Below are positions 6,108-8,420 of a DNA stretch of 8,420 bases, piece after piece. The notes beneath the pieces were generated by a model, which worked only from the letters and a program-made list of their open reading frames with translations, had not been told where the DNA came from and made no database searches. The stretch is taken from the NCBI GenBank assembly GCA_017885485.1, contig JAFNFZ010000257.1, forward strand, positions 1,731 to 10,150, written 5' to 3'. Source of the DNA: Chloroflexota bacterium (GTDB lineage: Bacteria; Chloroflexota; Dehalococcoidia; UBA2247; RBG-13-53-26). Within the stretch, counting starts at the first letter, position 1, and the number at the start of each line of letters is the position of its first letter. A program made the position numbers and the translations under genes.

Positions 6108-6878
6108 ATGAAGATTCTGGTCACCAACGACGATGGCATCCATGCCCCGGGGCTGTGGGCCCTTGCGGCGCAGCTCACCGGGGCTGGAGAGGTAGTGGTG
6201 TGTGCCCCTGATCGCGAGCAAAGCGGCACCGGCACAGCGATCAGTCTCCATCGATCGGTGAAGCTGACCGAGGTGGATTCACTGCTACCATCGGTCAAGG
6301 CTTATGCAGTTGAGGGAACGCCGGGCGACAGCGTCATACTGGCTCTGCGGATGATGGAGAACGTGGCCATGGTGTTTTCCGGCATCAACAGAGGAGCCAA
6401 TATGGGTCATGACGTACTCCTCTCGGGAACCGTCGGCGCAGCCCTGCAGGGCTATCTTCATGGCGTGCCGTCGGTAGCCATTTCGGTGCAAGCGGGGCAG
6501 GCAGGGGAAGAAACGAACTTCGAAGTGGCCGCCAGACTGGCACCTCTGCTGGCCGCCAGGGTCAGCTCCAACGGGGCAGGGGCTCTGCTGCTCAATGTGA
6601 ACCTGCCCAATCTGCCCTTGGAGAGGATAGGCGGCATCGATATCACCAGGGTCGGCAAAGGTGGTTACAGCACGGCTATCACCATGGTCCGCGATGGCAG
6701 CAGGGACGACTATCGGATCACCATCGGGCAGCCGCGGTGGAAGGCCGAAGAGGGAACAGACATACATGCGGTGGACAGATGCCGGATCTCCATCACCCCT
6801 CTTCAAGGAGAGTTGAGCACGGCCAGAGAGGTTCTCTTCCCTGAGGATCTGCCCTCCATGCTCTTTCGCGAACTGTGA
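6108..6878 (+). CDS. surE: 5'/3'-nucleotidase SurE
   Basis: SurE is a cytosolic metal-dependent phosphatase acting on nucleoside monophosphates, linked to stationary-phase survival in some bacteria. The 256-residue length is normal. The start MKILVTNDDGIHAPG is diagnostic, with metal-binding Asp8 and Asp9. APDREQSGTGTA (33-44) gives Ser39, and SGINRGANMGHDVLLSGTVG (91-110) gives Asn94, matching Asn92 of the E. coli protein. The C-terminal GTDIHAVD and ISITPLQ segments are also typical. It begins nine bases after the dehydrogenase stop and has no clear ribosome site, so translation may be coupled to the gene before it. There is no obvious biochemical link to acyl-CoA breakdown; sharing a transcript may be incidental. 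Confidence 0.97.
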   Translation: MKILVTNDDGIHAPGLWALAAQLTGAGEVVVCAPDREQSGTGTAISLHRSVKLTEVDSLLPSVKAYAVEGTPGDSVILALRMMENVAMVFSGINRGANMGHDVLLSGTVGAALQGYLHGVPSVAISVQAGQAGEETNFEVAARLAPLLAARVSSNGAGALLLNVNLPNLPLERIGGIDITRVGKGGYSTAITMVRDGSRDDYRITIGQPRWKAEEGTDIHAVDRCRISITPLQGELSTAREVLFPEDLPSMLFREL

Positions 6879-6933
6879 TCATCTTCTTGTAGCGTTTGCC
6901 TTTCCGTTCTTGCCCGTGCTAACCTAGTCTCAC

Positions 6934-6937
6934 GAGG
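6934..6937 (+). promoter_or_regulatory. Ribosome-site-like GAGG directly touching the moeA ATG
   Basis: The only purine-rich motif before moeA is GAGG at 6934-6937, with no spacer to the ATG at 6938. An in-frame TAA at 6920-6922 rules out an earlier start. The ATG still gives the expected MoeA N-terminus (FTVLTPQEAW), so the start is likely right and initiation is either weak or leaderless. Confidence 0.4.
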
Positions 6938-8170
6938 ATGCCTGAGCTATTCACGGTACTCACCCCACAGGAAGCCTGGTCGAAACTCGAGCCTCATCTC
7001 TCAGTCATAGAACGGGTTGAGGTCATACCCAGCGGCGAGGCTCTGGGCCGAGTGCTTGCTGAAGATACAGCAGCTCCAGTTGACCTGCCTCATTTCCCCC
7101 GATCGGCCATGGATGGGTACGCGGTGAGGGCTGAGGATACCCATGGTGCTTCCGAGAGCCAGCCTGCGTATCTGAAGGTGGTGGGGGAAGTACTCATGGG
7201 CAAGCCCGCTGCGGTGACCCTCTCCCCCGGTGAGGCGGCCCTGATCCATACCGGGGGCATGCTGGCCAATCAGTCAGATGCTGTTGTCATGGTGGAGAAT
7301 ACCCGTGAAGTGGATGTCTCCGCCATTGAAGTGGTCCGTCCCGTGGCCAGGGGCGAGAATGTCATTCAGGTGGGAGAGGACATGGCCAGTGGCGAAGCCC
7401 TGCTCTCTCGGGGAAGCCTGCTTCGTCCGCAGGACATCGGAGCCTTGCTGGCTCTGGGCATCACCCAGGTATTGGTCTTCCAGAGAGTCAAGGTGGCTCT
7501 GATTCCCACCGGTGATGAACTGGTGCCTCCTGAAGACACACCGGGGCTGGGACAAATCAGAAACACCAATGCCTATGCGCTGGCTGGGCTTGCTCTGCAG
7601 GCTGGGGCCATCCCTTTGAGATTGGACATTGTTCGAGATAGCTACCAGGCATTGAGGGAAGCGATCATGAGGGCCATGGCGCTGGCTGATATGGTTGTCG
7701 TTTCCGCCGGCAGTTCGGTGAGTACCAGGGATATGACTGCCAGCGCTATCAGATCGCTGGGCCAGCCGGGGGTTCTTGTCCACGGCGTCTCGATCAGGCC
7801 TGGCAAGCCCACCATTCTGGGTGTGGTTGCCGGGAAGCCGGTATTCGGTCTGCCGGGGAACCCGGCCTCGGCCATGATAACCTTCGATTTGTTTGTTACT
7901 CCGTCGATTTACAGGCTGGGCGGATGTCATCAGTTGCCCACACGGCGTCAGATCAAGGCGAAGCTGACCCGCAACGTCCCCTCCGCGCCGGGCAGAGAAG
8001 ACTACGTTCCGGTGAAGATCGAGGAGAGGAAGGGCGAGCTCTACGCGGAGCCCGTCTTCGGCAAATCCAACCTTATGTTCGCCCTGGTCAAGGCTGATGG
8101 TGTTGCCAGGATCCCCATCGACAGGGGGGGCCTGGCAGCCGGCGAAACAGTGACCATAAGAATGTTCTGA
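6938..8170 (+). CDS. moeA: Molybdopterin molybdenumtransferase MoeA (first copy)
   Basis: MoeA inserts molybdate into adenylylated molybdopterin, the last step of basic molybdenum cofactor synthesis, in the cytosol. The 410-residue protein has the full domain order: FTVLTPQEAW start, DLPHFPRSAMDGYAVR (49-64, Asp59 as in E. coli), GEALIHTGGM-type beta domain (98-108), VGEDMASGEALL (145-156), PTGDELVPP (190-198), the MPT-binding SAGSSVSTRDMT (256-267), HGVSIRPGKPTILG (282-295) and GLPGNPASA (304-312). The C-terminal beta-barrel domain IV follows from about 335. The GGxSxG-type loop reads SAGSSVS, a variant I recall from other anaerobe MoeA proteins. It is separated from surE by 59 bases, the only gap in this half that could hold a promoter. 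A second moeA begins 19 bases after its stop. Confidence 0.96.
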   Translation: MPELFTVLTPQEAWSKLEPHLSVIERVEVIPSGEALGRVLAEDTAAPVDLPHFPRSAMDGYAVRAEDTHGASESQPAYLKVVGEVLMGKPAAVTLSPGEAALIHTGGMLANQSDAVVMVENTREVDVSAIEVVRPVARGENVIQVGEDMASGEALLSRGSLLRPQDIGALLALGITQVLVFQRVKVALIPTGDELVPPEDTPGLGQIRNTNAYALAGLALQAGAIPLRLDIVRDSYQALREAIMRAMALADMVVVSAGSSVSTRDMTASAIRSLGQPGVLVHGVSIRPGKPTILGVVAGKPVFGLPGNPASAMITFDLFVTPSIYRLGGCHQLPTRRQIKAKLTRNVPSAPGREDYVPVKIEERKGELYAEPVFGKSNLMFALVKADGVARIPIDRGGLAAGETVTIRMF

Positions 8171-8179
8171 TTGCGGCTG

Positions 8180-8184
8180 AGGAG
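8180..8184 (+). promoter_or_regulatory. Ribosome binding site before the GTG-started second moeA
   Basis: AGGAG five bases before GTG at 8190 supports that unusual start codon; no in-frame ATG appears before the conserved FYLEDVPL region. Confidence 0.6.
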
Positions 8185-8189
8185 AAAAC

Positions 8190-8420
8190 GTGGCAGGGTC
8201 AACTGGCTCTCATCCTAAAGAACAGAGGCGCTTCTACCTTGAAGATGTTCCTCTGGATGACGCCCTGGCCAGGTTCACCTCTGCCTTGGATGAGGCCGGG
8301 GGACTGCTGCCAACAGCCCCTGAACGTCTTTCCCTTGCAGAGGCGCTGGGCAGAGTCACTGCTCAGCCCATATGGGCCAGGATATCCTCACCCCACTATC
8401 ATGCTGCGGCCATGGATGGG
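8190..8420 (+). CDS. Second MoeA-family protein, N-terminal part (runs off window end)
   Basis: The frame opens with GTG at 8190 and remains open to the last base, giving 77 residues. The sequence RRFYLEDVPLDDALARF (13-29), then APERLSLAEALGRVTAQPIWA and SPHYHAAAMDG at the edge, is the start of a MoeA domain. The PHYHAAAMDG form, instead of PxFxxSAMDG as in the first copy, is the type I associate with long MoeA proteins fused at the C-terminus to a periplasmic-binding-protein-like (LysR substrate-type) domain in Firmicutes, Chloroflexota and related anaerobes. Whether that fusion is present cannot be seen here. The first copy ends 19 bases upstream, so the two are very probably cotranscribed and may serve different metals or steps. 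Confidence 0.9.
   Translation, partial: MAGSTGSHPKEQRRFYLEDVPLDDALARFTSALDEAGGLLPTAPERLSLAEALGRVTAQPIWARISSPHYHAAAMDG

Noticed and set aside
1..8420. CRISPR, tRNA, rRNA, insertion sequence or phage-like elements
   Set aside because: No spaced direct repeats, transposase motifs, terminal inverted repeats or RNA-gene signatures were seen; coding density is almost complete with ordinary metabolic genes.

Overview
The window is a compact run of ten genes, all on the + strand, with a moderately GC-rich composition. No RNA gene, CRISPR array or mobile element was seen, and no gene-free stretch exceeds about 115 bases. The source looks like a bacterium with an acyl-CoA-based catabolic lifestyle. 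Sequence style (adjacent FadE-like acyl-CoA dehydrogenases, a BadH-like SDR, and two moeA genes in a row, the second starting a PHYHAAAMDG-type MoeA) fits uncultured Dehalococcoidia (Chloroflexota) or a Desulfobacterota-like anaerobe. That placement is inference from memory of such genomes, not a search result.

Region 1 (1-6098) is a beta-oxidation-type cluster. It contains the C-terminal part of an acyl-CoA dehydrogenase (ACAD-1), a complete close paralogue (ACAD-2), a divergent third ACAD (ACAD-3), a crotonase-superfamily protein, an SDR resembling 2-hydroxycyclohexanecarboxyl-CoA dehydrogenase (BadH), a small helical protein of unknown function, and a classical 3-hydroxyacyl-CoA dehydrogenase. 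Together they could carry an acyl-CoA through dehydrogenation, hydration or isomerisation, and oxidation of the hydroxyl group. No thiolase, CoA ligase or electron-transfer flavoprotein is visible. Several enzymes depart from the textbook active site. ACAD-2 and ACAD-3 appear to have complementary catalytic and flavin-binding residues, as in heteromeric FadE enzymes. The crotonase lacks both hydratase glutamates. The SDR has Asn at two glycine positions of its nucleotide-binding loop. The hydroxyacyl-CoA dehydrogenase has Gln for a conserved active-site Asn. The set may therefore act on an unusual (branched, cyclic or steroid-like) acyl-CoA; the substrate cannot be read from the sequence.

Region 2 (6108-6878) is surE, a nucleotide phosphatase that follows the dehydrogenase after only nine bases. 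Region 3 (6938-8420) is molybdenum cofactor biosynthesis: a complete moeA followed by the start of a second, different moeA running off the end. This implies the cell uses molybdenum or tungsten enzymes.

Outside the genes, the clearest structure is in the 113-base gap before the unknown gene (4519-4631): a 27-base near-perfect palindrome followed by a second stem-loop, neither with a T tract. ACAD-3 also stands out for its codon use, being rich in TTA and ATA where its neighbours are not.
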